Notes: generated by a model not told the origin, from the letters alone. A DNA stretch of 64,000 bases from Lelliottia sp. WAP21 (GCF_020532665.2 NZ_JAIWPG020000002.1:1-64000); one strand, 5' to 3'; counted from the first letter of the stretch, positions 45,277 through 58,860 are shown. A program made the numbers and translations.

Positions 45277-46737
45277 ATGAACATACCGGGCGATGACTTT
45301 TACGCATTAATGAACGCGGCGCTGCAACAGCGTGGGGAAGAAACGCTACAGCGCGCCCTCTATCGGGCATTACGCGAGGCGATTTTATGCGGGCGGTTAC
45401 AGGCGGAGTGTCGGCTACCGGGTTCGCGGATGATTGCCGAACAGCTGACTCTGTCCCGCAATACCGTCAACGCCGCGCTGGAGCAACTGACTCTTGAAGG
45501 TTATTTGCTGAGAAACCGCCAGGGAACCCGCGTCGCTAAACTGACCCATCGCGATGTGGCGCAGTCTGTGCAGCAGCCTGCGGTGACGCTGGCCCCACGG
45601 CTTAAACGCTTACCTGAGCCGATGCCTCGCGGAACGCCCGTTCCGGCGTTCACACCGGGTACGCCTGCCATCAATTACTTTCCCTTACCTTTATGGCGTC
45701 GCTTGTACGATCGTGTCCTGCGTGAAGAGGGGAGCGGGCTACTCGGCTATGGCGATCCGGCGGGGGAGTTAACGCTAAGGGAGGCGATTGCCCGCCATCT
45801 GGCGCTGTCGCGGGGCATTGATTGCGATGCCTCGCAGATTGTCATCACCGAAGGGGCGCTGGAAGGGGTGGGGCTATGCACGCAACTCCTGAGCGAACCC
45901 GATGACATTGTCTGGATGGAAAATCCGGGTTATGCAGGGGCGAAGAGCGCCTTTACCAAAGCGGGTTTGCGTATCGTCGGAATGCCGGTCGATGATCAGG
46001 GTTTACGCTGCGACACCGCAGAAGGGCCTTCACCGGCGCTGATTTTCACCTCGCCATCGCATCAGTTCCCGTGCGGATGTGTGCTTAGCGTCAGCCGTCG
46101 CTTAGCGTTGCTGGAATTTGCCCGCCAGCATAGCGCCTGGATCATTGAGGACGACTATGACAGTGAATTCCGTTACAGCGGCGAGCCGGTGCCTGCCATG
46201 CTGGGGATGATGAAAAATGCCCCGGTTGTCTATCTGGGGACGTTCAGCAAAACGTTATTTCCCTCCCTGCGAACCGGATTTATGGTGTTGCCCAGGGCAT
46301 TAGCTCAGGCGGCAAAACCGGCAATAGGATCACTGCTTCGGGGTGGTCACCGGGTTGAACAACGCACGCTGGCGCTGTTTATCGAGGAGGGGCATTACGC
46401 ACGGCATCTGGCAGCGATGCGGCGTCTTTATCGTAAGCGCTACCGGCAGCTGCGCGAGGCCCTGAATACTGAACTGCATATACCACACCGTGTGCTGGCC
46501 GGGGAAGGGGGAATGCATCTGACGATCGCTATTGAGGGAATTGACGACCACGCTGTGGTTCAACAGGCCAGCCGGTTTCATTTGGCGCCTGCGGCGTTAA
46601 GCGGACATTACCTTGACGGTTCGCACGGGCAAACGGGGCTGGTTCTGGGGTATGGCAATACGTCTGCATCGCAGTACGCGCCTGCGATCAGGCGCGTACA
46701 ATCCATCATTACGCAGTTGCAGGGCGGGAAAGGGTAA
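45277..46737 (+). CDS. MocR/PdxR-type regulator with aminotransferase domain
   Basis: A 486-residue protein with an N-terminal GntR-type winged helix ([22 protein letters not shown], about residues 46-67) and a fold-type I aminotransferase domain. The PLP lysine lies in [16 protein letters not shown] and the cofactor Asp in [10 protein letters not shown], so PLP binding looks intact. It belongs to the PdxR/GabR-like group; effector and targets are unknown. GGAGGC precedes the ATG. Divergent from the GNAT gene; its 3' end overlaps convergent ylaC by 29 bases. Confidence 0.84.
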   Translation: MNIPGDDFYALMNAALQQRGEETLQRALYRALREAILCGRLQAECRLPGSRMIAEQLTLSRNTVNAALEQLTLEGYLLRNRQGTRVAKLTHRDVAQSVQQPAVTLAPRLKRLPEPMPRGTPVPAFTPGTPAINYFPLPLWRRLYDRVLREEGSGLLGYGDPAGELTLREAIARHLALSRGIDCDASQIVITEGALEGVGLCTQLLSEPDDIVWMENPGYAGAKSAFTKAGLRIVGMPVDDQGLRCDTAEGPSPALIFTSPSHQFPCGCVLSVSRRLALLEFARQHSAWIIEDDYDSEFRYSGEPVPAMLGMMKNAPVVYLGTFSKTLFPSLRTGFMVLPRALAQAAKPAIGSLLRGGHRVEQRTLALFIEEGHYARHLAAMRRLYRKRYRQLREALNTELHIPHRVLAGEGGMHLTIAIEGIDDHAVVQQASRFHLAPAALSGHYLDGSHGQTGLVLGYGNTSASQYAPAIRRVQSIITQLQGGKG

Positions 46738-47176
46738 AGACGTCGTAGAATGACAATTCACCCTTGGTGGAGACCATCTTCTGCAATTTTGCCTTTTGCA
46801 CGTCATCCACTTTCGGCGAGTGCAAAATCGCCTTGATGAGCTCGGGTGGCACATAACGGGTGTTATACCACTCGCCGTTGTAACAGACGCGAAAATCAAG
46901 CACGTCGATATCTTCATAACGATAACGAGGATTAACGTCGAAGAAGAAGAACGCGTTGAAAACCACGAAAAGCACCACCAGGAGCCAGACTGAGTCAATC
47001 AGCGTCTCCGAAAGGAGCATAACGGCGAGCGTGGCCAGCAGGGCCGCGTACATCGCAAGAAATAAGCCCGGATGCTTACGGATAAAACTGATGCTGAAAC
47101 GCGGGCGATTGTCGCGCTTTTCACGGATATTAAGATCGTCGATGGTTTCTGAGAGCAGGCGCTGTATCTCTGTCAT
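46709..47176 (-). CDS. ylaC: Inner-membrane protein YlaC
   Basis: A 155-residue YlaC-family protein, starting [20 protein letters not shown], with two adjacent hydrophobic helices (about residues 36-80) and a conserved soluble C-terminal part containing [27 protein letters not shown]. Function is unknown. It is the first backbone gene on the right side of block B, and its 3' end overlaps the convergent regulator gene by 29 bases, so the junction is tightly packed. Confidence 0.93.
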   Translation of the reverse strand: MTEIQRLLSETIDDLNIREKRDNRPRFSISFIRKHPGLFLAMYAALLATLAVMLLSETLIDSVWLLVVLFVVFNAFFFFDVNPRYRYEDIDVLDFRVCYNGEWYNTRYVPPELIKAILHSPKVDDVQKAKLQKMVSTKGELSFYDVFTLSRPATA

Positions 47177-47293
47177 TTATAGCCTTCAGGAATTTTACAA
47201 AATACAGGGGAACAGCCTAGTTTAGGGGAGGGGTTTGGATGAAAAAAGTAACAGTTATGCAGGGAAAAACCATAACAGTTACTCACATCTGAT

Positions 47294-47845
47294 CTACAAC
47301 GTCTTAATGATTTTTGCAGGATTGCCACCCACCACCACATTGTCGGGCACGTTTTTCGTTACCACGGCACCGGACGCCACCACCACATTATCGCCAATCG
47401 TCACACCCGGATTGATAACGGCACGTCCGCCAATCCAGACGTTATGCCCAATGGTGACAGGTTTGCCATATTCAACGCCGCTGTTACGCTCCGTCGCATC
47501 CAGCGGATGCGTTGCGGTATAAATGTGAACGCCTGGCGCCAGCATACAGTTGTCACCGATTTGAATAGGGCAGACATCCAGCATCACGCAGTCGAAGTTC
47601 GCATAGAACGACTTTCCCAGCGAGATGTTATAGCCATAGTCACAGCGAAACGTGGGTTCAATATAAGCGCCTTCACCCTTCCCGAGCAGCTCGGATAATA
47701 AGGCCTGCCGTTCAGCTTTTTCATCGGGATGGGTATGGTTGTAACGGTGGATCAAATGACGTGCGCGAAGGCGATCGGCCCGCAGGGTTTCATCTGCAGG
47801 ATTATAAAGCTCACCTGCAATCATCTTCTGTTTTTCCTGGCGCAT
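47294..47845 (-). CDS. maa: Maltose O-acetyltransferase
   Basis: Trimeric left-handed beta-helix (hexapeptide-repeat) acetyltransferase that uses acetyl-CoA to acetylate maltose and glucose. The 183-residue protein has catalytic His in [10 protein letters not shown] and the repeat run [23 protein letters not shown] 47845 gives the E. coli-like length; an in-frame ATG eight codons earlier is possible, and neither start has a strong ribosome site. Confidence 0.94.
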   Translation of the reverse strand: MRQEKQKMIAGELYNPADETLRADRLRARHLIHRYNHTHPDEKAERQALLSELLGKGEGAYIEPTFRCDYGYNISLGKSFYANFDCVMLDVCPIQIGDNCMLAPGVHIYTATHPLDATERNSGVEYGKPVTIGHNVWIGGRAVINPGVTIGDNVVVASGAVVTKNVPDNVVVGGNPAKIIKTL

Positions 47846-47936
47846 GGATGTCCGGTCGAAAGGAATCATAACGTGACGAAGAATTCAGCCTAACAATGCG
47901 TACGTAAACATTCAATGCAAATCAGAGATGATTTGA

Positions 47937-48155
47937 TTAACGTACGAATTTCCACACAGAGGTTGGGATTTTATCGTACAGCTTATTCATCGTCAGTTCA
48001 GCAAGGCGGTGATCGGCTGCCGAATAAAAGACCGCCAGTTCATTATCTGAAAGCTCGTATTTATTTTTCTCAATCACGCGTTCCAGCGTATCGAGAGACT
48101 GACAACGTCGTAAACGCATCAAATAATCAAATTTGGTTAATGGTTTCTCTGACAT
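47937..48155 (-). CDS. hha: Hemolysin expression-modulating protein Hha
   Basis: A 72-residue H-NS partner that enhances silencing of horizontally acquired and virulence genes. The sequence [35 protein letters not shown] is near-identical to E. coli Hha. ATG 48155 follows GGTGAAT; an upstream in-frame ATG in the tomB-hha gap was rejected. It follows tomB by 26 bases and forms the tomB-hha toxin-antitoxin-like unit. Confidence 0.97.
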   Translation of the reverse strand: MSEKPLTKFDYLMRLRRCQSLDTLERVIEKNKYELSDNELAVFYSAADHRLAELTMNKLYDKIPTSVWKFVR

Positions 48156-48181
48156 ATATTCACCTGGAAATTGTAATAATT

Positions 48182-48556
48182 TTAACAAGACAGGCTAACG
48201 GGGTTAGCTCTGCTCACGTTGACGAAACAGCGGAATAGTCGATTGCCCGATTTACGCCACTTCTGCAAATCCTGTGCGTTAATGCCGTAGCCGCTGAACA
48301 ACATAAAGGTGTCGTCCAGGTATTCGTCAATTTGCTCTATCAGCTTATTATCTTCATTGTACTTAATTTTATAATTAAGTGCGAAGGTCGCGATATGCTC
48401 AATCAGTTCATTAAGCTGTAAATTGATTTCAGAGGTTGGGTCATTCACCCAGCCATGATTGCTGTCATCAAGGTTGGCAAGGCAGTCATGGTACAGGTTT
48501 TCACAGAGAAATTTCAACTGCGCGATATCATGCCTTTTTGGCGAGTACTCGTCCAT
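48182..48556 (-). CDS. tomB: Hha toxicity-modulating protein TomB (YbaJ)
   Basis: A 124-residue partner that counteracts Hha toxicity, reportedly by oxygen-dependent oxidation of an Hha cysteine. It starts [20 protein letters not shown] and equals E. coli TomB in length. ATG 48556 follows AAAGGGGATGCG; an earlier in-frame ATG was rejected. It is first in the tomB-hha operon. The region upstream is long and AT-rich. Confidence 0.95.
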   Translation of the reverse strand: MDEYSPKRHDIAQLKFLCENLYHDCLANLDDSNHGWVNDPTSEINLQLNELIEHIATFALNYKIKYNEDNKLIEQIDEYLDDTFMLFSGYGINAQDLQKWRKSGNRLFRCFVNVSRANPVSLSC

Positions 48557-49022
48557 AGCGCATCCCCTTTTGAGTGATTTTTTACTCACCGAACATCAAT
48601 GTCGGGGTGGATACTACATACTTAGCCGCAACGGTGCTGTTTTCCTGATGCCTTAACTATAAGCCACTCTGATCAAGATTTCACCGCGCTATTACGAAAA
48701 ATTACAATTAATGAGCCCGTCAGCCAGGCATCGCGAAAAGAGACACGTTTAATGCGGTCATTCTTTCAAAAACGCTGACAGATTCTTTTTGCGTCCTTAT
48801 GTTTCATTACGTTACACAGACCGACCAGAAAAGATGAACAGCCAGCGTTTGTTGACGTGGCGATATGCTTAGGAATACTCCTAATAAAAACAGACGGAAA
48901 TTAATAGCAACATCTCATTAGAGCAAACTGTTTAATAGAATAAGCCCTGGTAGACATACATAAAATAAATAGTTCGACAATAAGACGGAATGACGAATTT
49001 AACTTTTAAACAAAAAGTAAAG
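48557..49022. other. AT-rich intergenic region between tomB and acrB
   Basis: About 470 bases without a supported gene. It holds the presumed tomB promoter and a small perfect hairpin TTAGGA-ATAC-TCCTAA (48869-48884). The strong AT-richness is typical of H-NS/Hha-bound DNA, fitting autoregulation by Hha (inference). I see no open frame with family similarity and no sRNA I can name. Confidence 0.6.
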
Positions 49023-49048
49023 AAAAAGGCCGCAATGGCGGCCTTTTT
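49023..49048 (-). terminator. Intrinsic terminator after acrB
   Basis: AAAAAGGCCGC (49023-49033) and GCGGCCTTTTT (49038-49048) form a perfect 11-base stem with loop AATG. On the minus strand it is followed by a T-rich tract. It can work in both directions. Confidence 0.88.
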
Positions 49049-49065
49049 ATCATGTGAAACCGGTA

Positions 49066-52218
<3,153 letters not shown>

Positions 52219-52237
52219 TTAACGGCTCCTGTTTAAG

Positions 52238-53434
52238 TTAAGACTTGGTTTGTTCTGACTGCGCGCCGCCAGCTGCGGCTTGTTGTTTCTCGTCAGATTT
52301 GACTTCCTGTGCTTTCACCTGCGCGCCAGGACGTACTTTTTGCAAACCAGTAATAATCACGCGATCGCCATCTTTCAGACCTTCAGTCACCAGCCATTTA
52401 TCGCCAATCGCCTGCGCTGCAGTGATGTTGCGCATTTCGACTTTGTTATCTGCGCCCACGACCAACGCACTGGCTTCACCGCGTGGCGTACGCGTTACGC
52501 CCTGCTGTGGTACCAGAATAGCGGTTGGATTAATGCCTTCTTCCAGACGCGCGCGAACGAACATGCCGGGTAACAGCGTGCCATCCGGGTTCGGGAAAAT
52601 AGCGCGTAAGGTCAGAGAGCCAGTGGTCTGGTCAACGGTGACATCCGAGAATTCCAGCGTACCGGTCTGCGTGAACTTATTACCGTCATTGGTCACCAGC
52701 TCCACTTTCGCTTTACCGTTTTCCTGTTTCAGCTTGCCGTCGGCCAGCTCTTGTTTCAGACGCAGGAAATCGTTGCTGGACTGGGTGACGTCAACGTAGA
52801 TCGGATCAAGTTGCTGCACCGTTGCCAGGGCATTGGTTTGACCGTTCTGCACCAGCGCACCTTCCGTCACCGAGGATTTACCAATACGACCGCTGATTGG
52901 CGACGTCACTTTGGTATAAGCCAGGTTAATACGTGCGGTTTCCACGGCGGCTTTGGCAGCCACAACGGCAGCGCTGGTTTGCTGAGCGTCAGCCTGAGCG
53001 GTGTCGTAATCTTGTTGACTGATGTACTGGGTACCCAGCAGCTTTTTATAGCGATTGAGCGTGACCTGAGAGATACGGGCAGCGGCTTCTGCTTTTGCCA
53101 GATCGCCCTTCGCACTTTCATACGAGGCCTGATAGGTTGCTGGATCAATCTGATACAGGGACTCACCCGCTTTTACATCACCACCCTCGGTGAAGTTACG
53201 TTTCAGGATGATGCCACTCACCTGAGGACGAACCTCTGCGATGCGAAATGCGCTTGTACGTCCCGGTAATTCTGTCGTGATTTGAAGAGGTTCACTTTTG
53301 AGCGTCACCACGCCAACTTCTGGCGCTTGCTGTTCTCCTTGTTGAGCCTGTTTCTCATCGCATCCTGTAAGCGCTAATCCGCCTGAGAGCATCAGAACGA
53401 TCGCCAGAGGCGTTAACCCTCTGTTTTTGTTCAT
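52238..53434 (-). CDS. acrA: Multidrug efflux periplasmic adaptor AcrA (lipoprotein)
   Basis: Membrane-fusion protein that joins AcrB to TolC. The 398-residue precursor has signal MNKNRGLTPLAIVLMLSGGLALTGC with lipidated Cys25, then lipoyl-like, alpha-hairpin, beta-barrel and membrane-proximal domains. The start at 53434 fits E. coli; an in-frame ATG 18 codons upstream was rejected. Divergent from acrR across a 141-base gap holding the AcrR operator. Confidence 0.97.
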   Translation of the reverse strand: MNKNRGLTPLAIVLMLSGGLALTGCDEKQAQQGEQQAPEVGVVTLKSEPLQITTELPGRTSAFRIAEVRPQVSGIILKRNFTEGGDVKAGESLYQIDPATYQASYESAKGDLAKAEAAARISQVTLNRYKKLLGTQYISQQDYDTAQADAQQTSAAVVAAKAAVETARINLAYTKVTSPISGRIGKSSVTEGALVQNGQTNALATVQQLDPIYVDVTQSSNDFLRLKQELADGKLKQENGKAKVELVTNDGNKFTQTGTLEFSDVTVDQTTGSLTLRAIFPNPDGTLLPGMFVRARLEEGINPTAILVPQQGVTRTPRGEASALVVGADNKVEMRNITAAQAIGDKWLVTEGLKDGDRVIITGLQKVRPGAQVKAQEVKSDEKQQAAAGGAQSEQTKS

Positions 53435-53522
53435 ATGTAAACCTCGAGTGTCCGATTTCAAATTGATCAATGGATCAAAAGTCCGCAACCCATTGCTGCG
53501 TTTATATTATCGTCGTGCTATG

Positions 53523-53548
53523 TTACATACATTCATAAATGTATGTAA
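53523..53548. promoter_or_regulatory. AcrR operator
   Basis: TTACATACATT (53523-53533) and AATGTATGTAA (53538-53548) form a perfect 22-base inverted repeat around CATA, the known AcrR operator pattern of the acrA-acrR gap. It looks intact. Confidence 0.9.
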
Positions 53549-53575
53549 ATCTGGCTACTGTAAATTCGCCCAAAC

Positions 53576-54223
53576 ATGGCACGAAAAACCAAACAACAAG
53601 CACTTGAGACCCGTCAGCACATCCTGGATGTGGCGTTGCGTCTGTTTTCGCAACAGGGTGTCTCATCAACTTCACTGGCGCAGATTGCTCAGGCCGCAGG
53701 TGTTACGCGTGGAGCAATCTATTGGCATTTCAAAAATAAGTCAGAATTGTTTGGTGAAATCTGGGAGCTTTCAGAATCCAGCATAGGTGATCTTGAGACT
53801 GAGTATCGGGCAAAATTCCCGGACGATCCACTCTCAGTTCTAAGAGAAATTCTGGTATATGTTCTTGAGGCAACAGTCAATGAAGAACGTCGCCGCTTAA
53901 TGATGGAAATCATCTTTCATAAATGTGAGTTCGTTGGCGAAATGGCCGTCGTGCAGCAGGCCCAAAGAAACCTGTGCCTGGAAAGCTACGACCGCATCGA
54001 GATGACGCTCAATCAGTGTATTCAGGCCAGGATGTTGCCCGCCGATCTTCTTACCCGCCGAACCGCTATTTTGTTGCGATCCTATGTTTCAGGCTTAATG
54101 GAAAACTGGCTGTTTGCCCCTCAATCCTTCGACCTCGAAAAAGAGGCTCGTAGCTACGTCGCGATTCTGATCGAGATGTGCCAGCTGTGCCCGACGCTTC
54201 GGGCGGCGCCTGTGACTGACTAA
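53576..54223 (+). CDS. acrR: TetR-family repressor AcrR
   Basis: Local repressor of acrAB that releases DNA when drugs bind its C-terminal pocket. The 215-residue protein equals E. coli in length, with a TetR helix-turn-helix ([23 protein letters not shown], about residues 29-51). No frameshift or stop is present, so constitutive pump overexpression through acrR loss is not expected here. Confidence 0.97.
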   Translation: MARKTKQQALETRQHILDVALRLFSQQGVSSTSLAQIAQAAGVTRGAIYWHFKNKSELFGEIWELSESSIGDLETEYRAKFPDDPLSVLREILVYVLEATVNEERRRLMMEIIFHKCEFVGEMAVVQQAQRNLCLESYDRIEMTLNQCIQARMLPADLLTRRTAILLRSYVSGLMENWLFAPQSFDLEKEARSYVAILIEMCQLCPTLRAAPVTD

Positions 54224-54332
54224 CGCCAGGAATTATCCTGGAGCGCAGCGTTCTTGCTATTCTGCTTTCGGCTCGCGTGGTATTCTTTGCGCCGACTATT
54301 TTCGGTCATCTTCTCACAGCAAACTCATAACT

Positions 54333-57300
54333 ATGTTGCACTATTCTCGCTCGCAAAACTCTGTTTTTGCCATTATTTTTTCGATGCTCTTATTCTTTGC
54401 GGTTTCCCCGGCAAGCTTTGCCCGTGCGGAAAACAGCAGTGATACCCCCACTCGCGCCGATGTGCAGTCGCAGCTGGATACGCTCAACAAGCAAAAAGAA
54501 CTCTCGCCTCAGGATAAACTCGTTCAGCAAGATCTGACCGAAACCATTGAGACGCTTGATAAAATTGAACGTATAAAAGCCGAAACTGCTCAGCTTCGTC
54601 AGAAGGTGGATCAGGCTCCGGAAAATATGCGCAAGGCGACCAATGCCCTTAACGCGCTTAGCGATGTGGACAGCGACGAAGAGACGCGCAAAACCCTGGC
54701 AACGCTCTCGTTACGTCAGTTGGAGTCGCGTGTGACCCAGTTGCTGGATGATTTGCAAACCGCGCAAAACGATCTCTCCACTTACAATAGCCAGCTGGTT
54801 TCCCTGCAAACCCAGCCCGAGCGTGTTCAGAACGCCATGTATGCTGCGTCTCAACAGCTTCAGCAGATCCGTACCCGGCTCAACGGCACGTCGGTGGGAG
54901 AGGGGGCTCTGCGTCCTTCCCAGCAAAACTTATTGCTGGCGCAGCAGGTCCTTTTAAATGCGCAAATTGAACAGCAGCGTAAGAGTCTGGAAGGAAATAC
55001 GGTTTTGCAGGATACCCTGCAAAAGCAGCGCGACTATGTCACCGCGAATATCAATCGCCTGGAACACCAGCTCCAGCTTCTCCAGGAGGCGGTGAACAGT
55101 AAGCGGCTGAACCTGACTGAGAAAACCGCGCAGGAAGCGGTATCCCCGGACGAAACGGCGCGTATTCAGGCTAATCCGCTGGTGAAGCAAGAGCTGGACA
55201 TCAACCAGCAGTTAAGCCAGCGTCTGATTGAAGCGACGCGCGACGGCAGCACGCTGGTCGAGCGAAATATCAAAGTCAAAAACTGGCTGGACCGGGCGCT
55301 CCAGGCGGAACGGAATATCAAAGAGCAGATTGCGGTGCTCAAAGGCAGCCTCTTGCTCTCGCGTATTCTTTATCAGCAACAGCAAACGCTGCCCTCTGCC
55401 GATGAACTGGAAGACATGACCAACCGCATTGCGGATCTGCGTCTTGAGCAGTTCGACGTGAACCAGCAGCGTGATGCGCTTTTCCAGAGCGATGCCTTTG
55501 TCGCTAAGCTGGAAGAGGGCCACGCGAATGAAGTGAATGAAGAAGTCCATGACGCCCTGACCCAGGTGGTGGATATGCGTCGTGAACTGCTGGACCAGCT
55601 GAATAAGCAGCTTGGTAATCAGCTGATGATGGCGATTAACCTGCAAATTAATCAGCAACAGCTGGTCAGCGTCTCGAAAAGCCTTCAGGAAATCCTGACT
55701 CAGCAAATCTTCTGGGTGAACAGTAATAAACCCATGGACTGGGACTGGGTGAAATCCTTCCCGGAAGCGCTGAAAGCCCAGATCAAAAGTATGAAAATTA
55801 CGGTGAACTGGGAAAAGGCCTGGCCTTCGGTGCTGATTGCCTTCCTGGCGGGCCTGCCGTTGCTGTTGATTGCCGGCGTTATCCGCTGGCGTCTTGGCTG
55901 GCTGAAAAAATACCAGGCGAAGCTCGCCAATGAAGTAGGCCAGCTGCGTAACGACAGCCAGCTGAACACGCCGAAAGCGATTTTCATCGACCTGATTCGG
56001 GCGATGCCAATCTGCCTGGTCATTCTGGCGGTGGGGCTGATTTTACTGACGATGCAGCTCAATATCAGCGATTTGCTGTGGGCATTCAGTAAAAAGCTGG
56101 CGCTGTTCTGGCTGGTGTTCGGCCTGTGCTGGAAAATTCTCGAGAAAGACGGCGTCGCTGTTCGCCACTTCAATATGCCTGAACAACTGACCAGCCACTG
56201 GCGTCGTCAGATCGTTCGCGTGAGCCTGGCGCTGTTGCCGCTCCATTTCTGGTCGGTGGTGGCAGAGCTTTCTCCGCTGCATCTGATGGACGACGTGCTG
56301 GGCCAGCTGGTGATCATGCTTAACCTGCTGCTGATCGCCGTGTTGATGTGGCCAATGTGCCGCGATAGCTGGCGTGATAAAGAGTCGCATAACATGCGTC
56401 TTCTCACCGTTACCGTGCTGGCGATCATCCCGCTGGCGCTGATGGTGCTGACTGCGACAGGCTATTTCTATACCACGCTGCGTCTGTCGGGCCGCTGGAT
56501 TGAAACCGTCTATCTGGTGCTGCTGTGGAATGTGCTGTATCAAACGGTGCTGCGCGGTTTGAGCGTGGCGGCCCGCCGTATCGCTTATCGTCGTGCGCTG
56601 GCTCGCCGGCAGAACATGGTCAAAGAGGGAGCAGAAGGCGCGGAACCGCAAGAGGAACCCACCATCGCGCTGGAGCAGGTAAACCAGCAGACGTTGCGTA
56701 TCACCATGCTGGTTATGTTTGCGCTGTTCGGCGTGATGTTCTGGGCTATCTGGTCTGATTTAATCACCGTCTTCGCCTATCTCGACAGCATTACCCTGTG
56801 GCAGTACAACGGCACCGAGGCCGGGGCGGCGGTCATGAAAAGCGTCACCATGGGTAGCCTGCTCTTTGCCATTGTCTCCTCGATGGTGGCCTGGGCGCTG
56901 ATCCGCAACCTGCCGGGTCTGCTGGAAGTGCTGGTGCTCTCGCGACTCAATATGCGCCAGGGGGCATCCTATGCCATTACCACTATCCTTAACTATGTGA
57001 TCCTCGTGGCTGGGGCGATGACGGTGTTCGGGTCGCTCGGCGTATCCTGGGATAAACTGCAATGGCTTGCCGCTGCGCTGTCGGTCGGTCTGGGCTTTGG
57101 TTTGCAGGAGATTTTCGGTAACTTCGTTTCGGGTCTGATTATCCTGTTTGAGCGCCCGGTGCGTATCGGCGATACCGTGACCATCGGCACCTTCTCCGGC
57201 ACGGTCAGCAAGATCCGTATTCGTGCGACCACCATCACCGATTTCGATCGCAAAGAGGTGATCATTCCGAACAAAGCATTCGTGACCGAACGTTTGATTA

Positions 57301-57689
57301 ACTGGTCGCTCTCCGACACCATCACGCGCGTGGTGATACGTATTGGGGTGGCTTACGGCTCCGATCTGGATAAAGTGAAAAAGGTGTTGCTGAAAGCGGC
57401 AATGGATCACCCGAAAGTGATGCACGATCCGGAGCCGGCCGTCTTCTTTACGACCTTTGGTCCGAGCACGTTAGATCACGAACTGCGTCTGTATGTTCGC
57501 GAACTGCGCGATCGCAGCTATACGGTGGATGAGCTTAACCGTACTATCGATCGTCTGTGCCGCGAAAACGACATCGATATCGCCTTCAACCAGCTTGAAG
57601 TGCATCTGCGTAATGAGAAGGGCGAAGAGCATACGGAAGTAAAGCGCGAGCTGAAAGGGGACGACCCTCAGCCTCATCTCCAGCCTTAA
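54333..57689 (+). CDS. mscK: Mechanosensitive channel MscK (KefA)
   Basis: Large potassium-dependent mechanosensitive channel that opens under membrane tension. The 1118-residue protein has a signal peptide (FAVSPASFARA cleavage region), a long periplasmic coiled-coil domain (about 40-470), about eleven transmembrane helices, and a C-terminal MscS-like channel and beta domain with GLGFGLQEIFGNFVSGLIIL. Length is within two residues of E. coli MscK. It follows acrR by 109 bases and ends at a strong terminator. Confidence 0.96.
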   Translation: MLHYSRSQNSVFAIIFSMLLFFAVSPASFARAENSSDTPTRADVQSQLDTLNKQKELSPQDKLVQQDLTETIETLDKIERIKAETAQLRQKVDQAPENMRKATNALNALSDVDSDEETRKTLATLSLRQLESRVTQLLDDLQTAQNDLSTYNSQLVSLQTQPERVQNAMYAASQQLQQIRTRLNGTSVGEGALRPSQQNLLLAQQVLLNAQIEQQRKSLEGNTVLQDTLQKQRDYVTANINRLEHQLQLLQEAVNSKRLNLTEKTAQEAVSPDETARIQANPLVKQELDINQQLSQRLIEATRDGSTLVERNIKVKNWLDRALQAERNIKEQIAVLKGSLLLSRILYQQQQTLPSADELEDMTNRIADLRLEQFDVNQQRDALFQSDAFVAKLEEGHANEVNEEVHDALTQVVDMRRELLDQLNKQLGNQLMMAINLQINQQQLVSVSKSLQEILTQQIFWVNSNKPMDWDWVKSFPEALKAQIKSMKITVNWEKAWPSVLIAFLAGLPLLLIAGVIRWRLGWLKKYQAKLANEVGQLRNDSQLNTPKAIFIDLIRAMPICLVILAVGLILLTMQLNISDLLWAFSKKLALFWLVFGLCWKILEKDGVAVRHFNMPEQLTSHWRRQIVRVSLALLPLHFWSVVAELSPLHLMDDVLGQLVIMLNLLLIAVLMWPMCRDSWRDKESHNMRLLTVTVLAIIPLALMVLTATGYFYTTLRLSGRWIETVYLVLLWNVLYQTVLRGLSVAARRIAYRRALARRQNMVKEGAEGAEPQEEPTIALEQVNQQTLRITMLVMFALFGVMFWAIWSDLITVFAYLDSITLWQYNGTEAGAAVMKSVTMGSLLFAIVSSMVAWALIRNLPGLLEVLVLSRLNMRQGASYAITTILNYVILVAGAMTVFGSLGVSWDKLQWLAAALSVGLGFGLQEIFGNFVSGLIILFERPVRIGDTVTIGTFSGTVSKIRIRATTITDFDRKEVIIPNKAFVTERLINWSLSDTITRVVIRIGVAYGSDLDKVKKVLLKAAMDHPKVMHDPEPAVFFTTFGPSTLDHELRLYVRELRDRSYTVDELNRTIDRLCRENDIDIAFNQLEVHLRNEKGEEHTEVKRELKGDDPQPHLQP

Positions 57690-57706
57690 TCGCTGACGCG
57701 TATCGG

Positions 57707-57741
57707 GCAGACTGAAGGCACCGCCTCAGTCTGCTTTTTTC
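57707..57741 (+). terminator. Intrinsic terminator after mscK
   Basis: GCAGACTGA (57707-57715) pairs with TCAGTCTGC (57726-57734), followed by a six-base T-run. It lies between the convergent mscK and rsmS. Confidence 0.88.
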
Positions 57742-57743
57742 TG

Positions 57744-57902
57744 TTAAGACGCGGGTGGAGGAGAAACGTCTCTTCCCTCAAAATCCCGCTTCACAATCTC
57801 CAGCGCTTTTAGCACCGTCTCTACCGGGATAGCGTGGTTTTCCAGCAGCATAATCAAATCGACGGCCAGTTTGACTTCGTCGGGGGCGGTTTCCAGTGAC
57901 AT
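57744..57902 (-). CDS. rsmS: Small pleiotropic regulator RsmS (YbaM)
   Basis: A 52-residue gene read directly from the sequence: it starts [20 protein letters not shown], continues with [20 protein letters not shown] and ends [11 protein letters not shown]. It matches the E. coli YbaM/RsmS family, reported in Pectobacterium to affect Rsm-controlled traits. It is transcribed with priC, starting 11 bases after the priC coding end on the minus strand, so priC-rsmS is an operon. Confidence 0.88.
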   Translation of the reverse strand: MSLETAPDEVKLAVDLIMLLENHAIPVETVLKALEIVKRDFEGRDVSPPPAS

Positions 57903-57913
57903 GGGATATTCCT

Positions 57914-58441
57914 TTAACGGGTCAGGCGTTCAATGACGCGTTCAATTTCTTCCAGAGCATTGCGGCAGCGACGTAAACGTTCTTCGAGAGCGGTGATTTC
58001 CCGCATTAGCTGCTGCTGTTCCTGCAACGTTTCAGTTGCGGCCAGCCTCTGCTCACGCGAGCGTTTCATTTCAATCAGACGACGTTCAAAATCCTGATGC
58101 TCCAGCCGTTTTTGTTGCCATTTTCGCGTACCGGGAGAGGCACTGTCCCATGCGCGCAACGGCCAGGCCACGATTTCTCGTTGTAGCGCCGTCATTTGCT
58201 CGACCAGATGTTCGGCCAGCCATGCCACCTGCTCGCGCTGTTCCTGCTCTACGGCGTGACGCAATTCATCAAGATGGGTCTGGGCTTCATCCAGATAGTC
58301 TTTCATCCGTGTGCTGCGGGTGCGGAACAGCTGGCGATCGAAACGCGGTTTGAGCGTGGCATGTTGCATCAGCGGTGCCGCGTCTGCGCGCAGCCGTATA
58401 AGCTGGTTTTGCAGCGTCTCTAAAAGCAGGGCTGTTTTCAA
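57914..58441 (-). CDS. priC: Primosomal replication protein N'' (PriC)
   Basis: Replication-restart protein that loads DnaB at stalled forks with gaps, binding SSB. The 175-residue length equals E. coli PriC. The sequence is helix-rich and basic, ending with conserved [14 protein letters not shown]. PriC is fast-evolving, so similarity to K-12 is only moderate, but position and length are decisive. Divergent from ybaN. Confidence 0.93.
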   Translation of the reverse strand: MKTALLLETLQNQLIRLRADAAPLMQHATLKPRFDRQLFRTRSTRMKDYLDEAQTHLDELRHAVEQEQREQVAWLAEHLVEQMTALQREIVAWPLRAWDSASPGTRKWQQKRLEHQDFERRLIEMKRSREQRLAATETLQEQQQLMREITALEERLRRCRNALEEIERVIERLTR

Positions 58442-58491
58442 ATCGCTCTCCAGTGGTAAAGTAACCGTTCAGTTTGATAACGATTCGCATT

Positions 58492-58860
58492 ATGAAGCGT
58501 ACTATTTTAATCATCATTGGCTGGCTTGCGGTAGTGCTGGGCACGCTCGGCGTGGTTTTGCCCCTGTTGCCCACCACGCCCTTTATATTGCTGGCGGCCT
58601 GGTGTTTTGCCCGCTCTTCACCGCGGTTTCACCACTGGCTGCTTTACCGCTCGTGGTTCGGGGGCTACCTGCGTCACTGGCAAAAACACCGTGCGATGCC
58701 GCCTGGCGCGAAGCCGCGCGCGGTTGTCGTCATTCTGGTGACCTTTGCGCTCTCCTTGTGGATGGTGAAGATGATGTGGGTGCGCATTCTCCTGCTCGCT
58801 ATCTTAACCTGCCTTCTTATCTTCATGTGGCGAATTCCCGTCGTTGATGAAAAGCAATAA
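58492..58860 (+). CDS. ybaN: DUF454 inner-membrane protein YbaN
   Basis: A 122-residue membrane protein of DUF454 with about three or four hydrophobic helices, starting [20 protein letters not shown] with conserved [22 protein letters not shown] near residues 22-43. The role is unknown. ATG 58492 was chosen over one six codons earlier to match the family start. Divergent from priC. Confidence 0.92.
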   Translation: MKRTILIIIGWLAVVLGTLGVVLPLLPTTPFILLAAWCFARSSPRFHHWLLYRSWFGGYLRHWQKHRAMPPGAKPRAVVVILVTFALSLWMVKMMWVRILLLAILTCLLIFMWRIPVVDEKQ

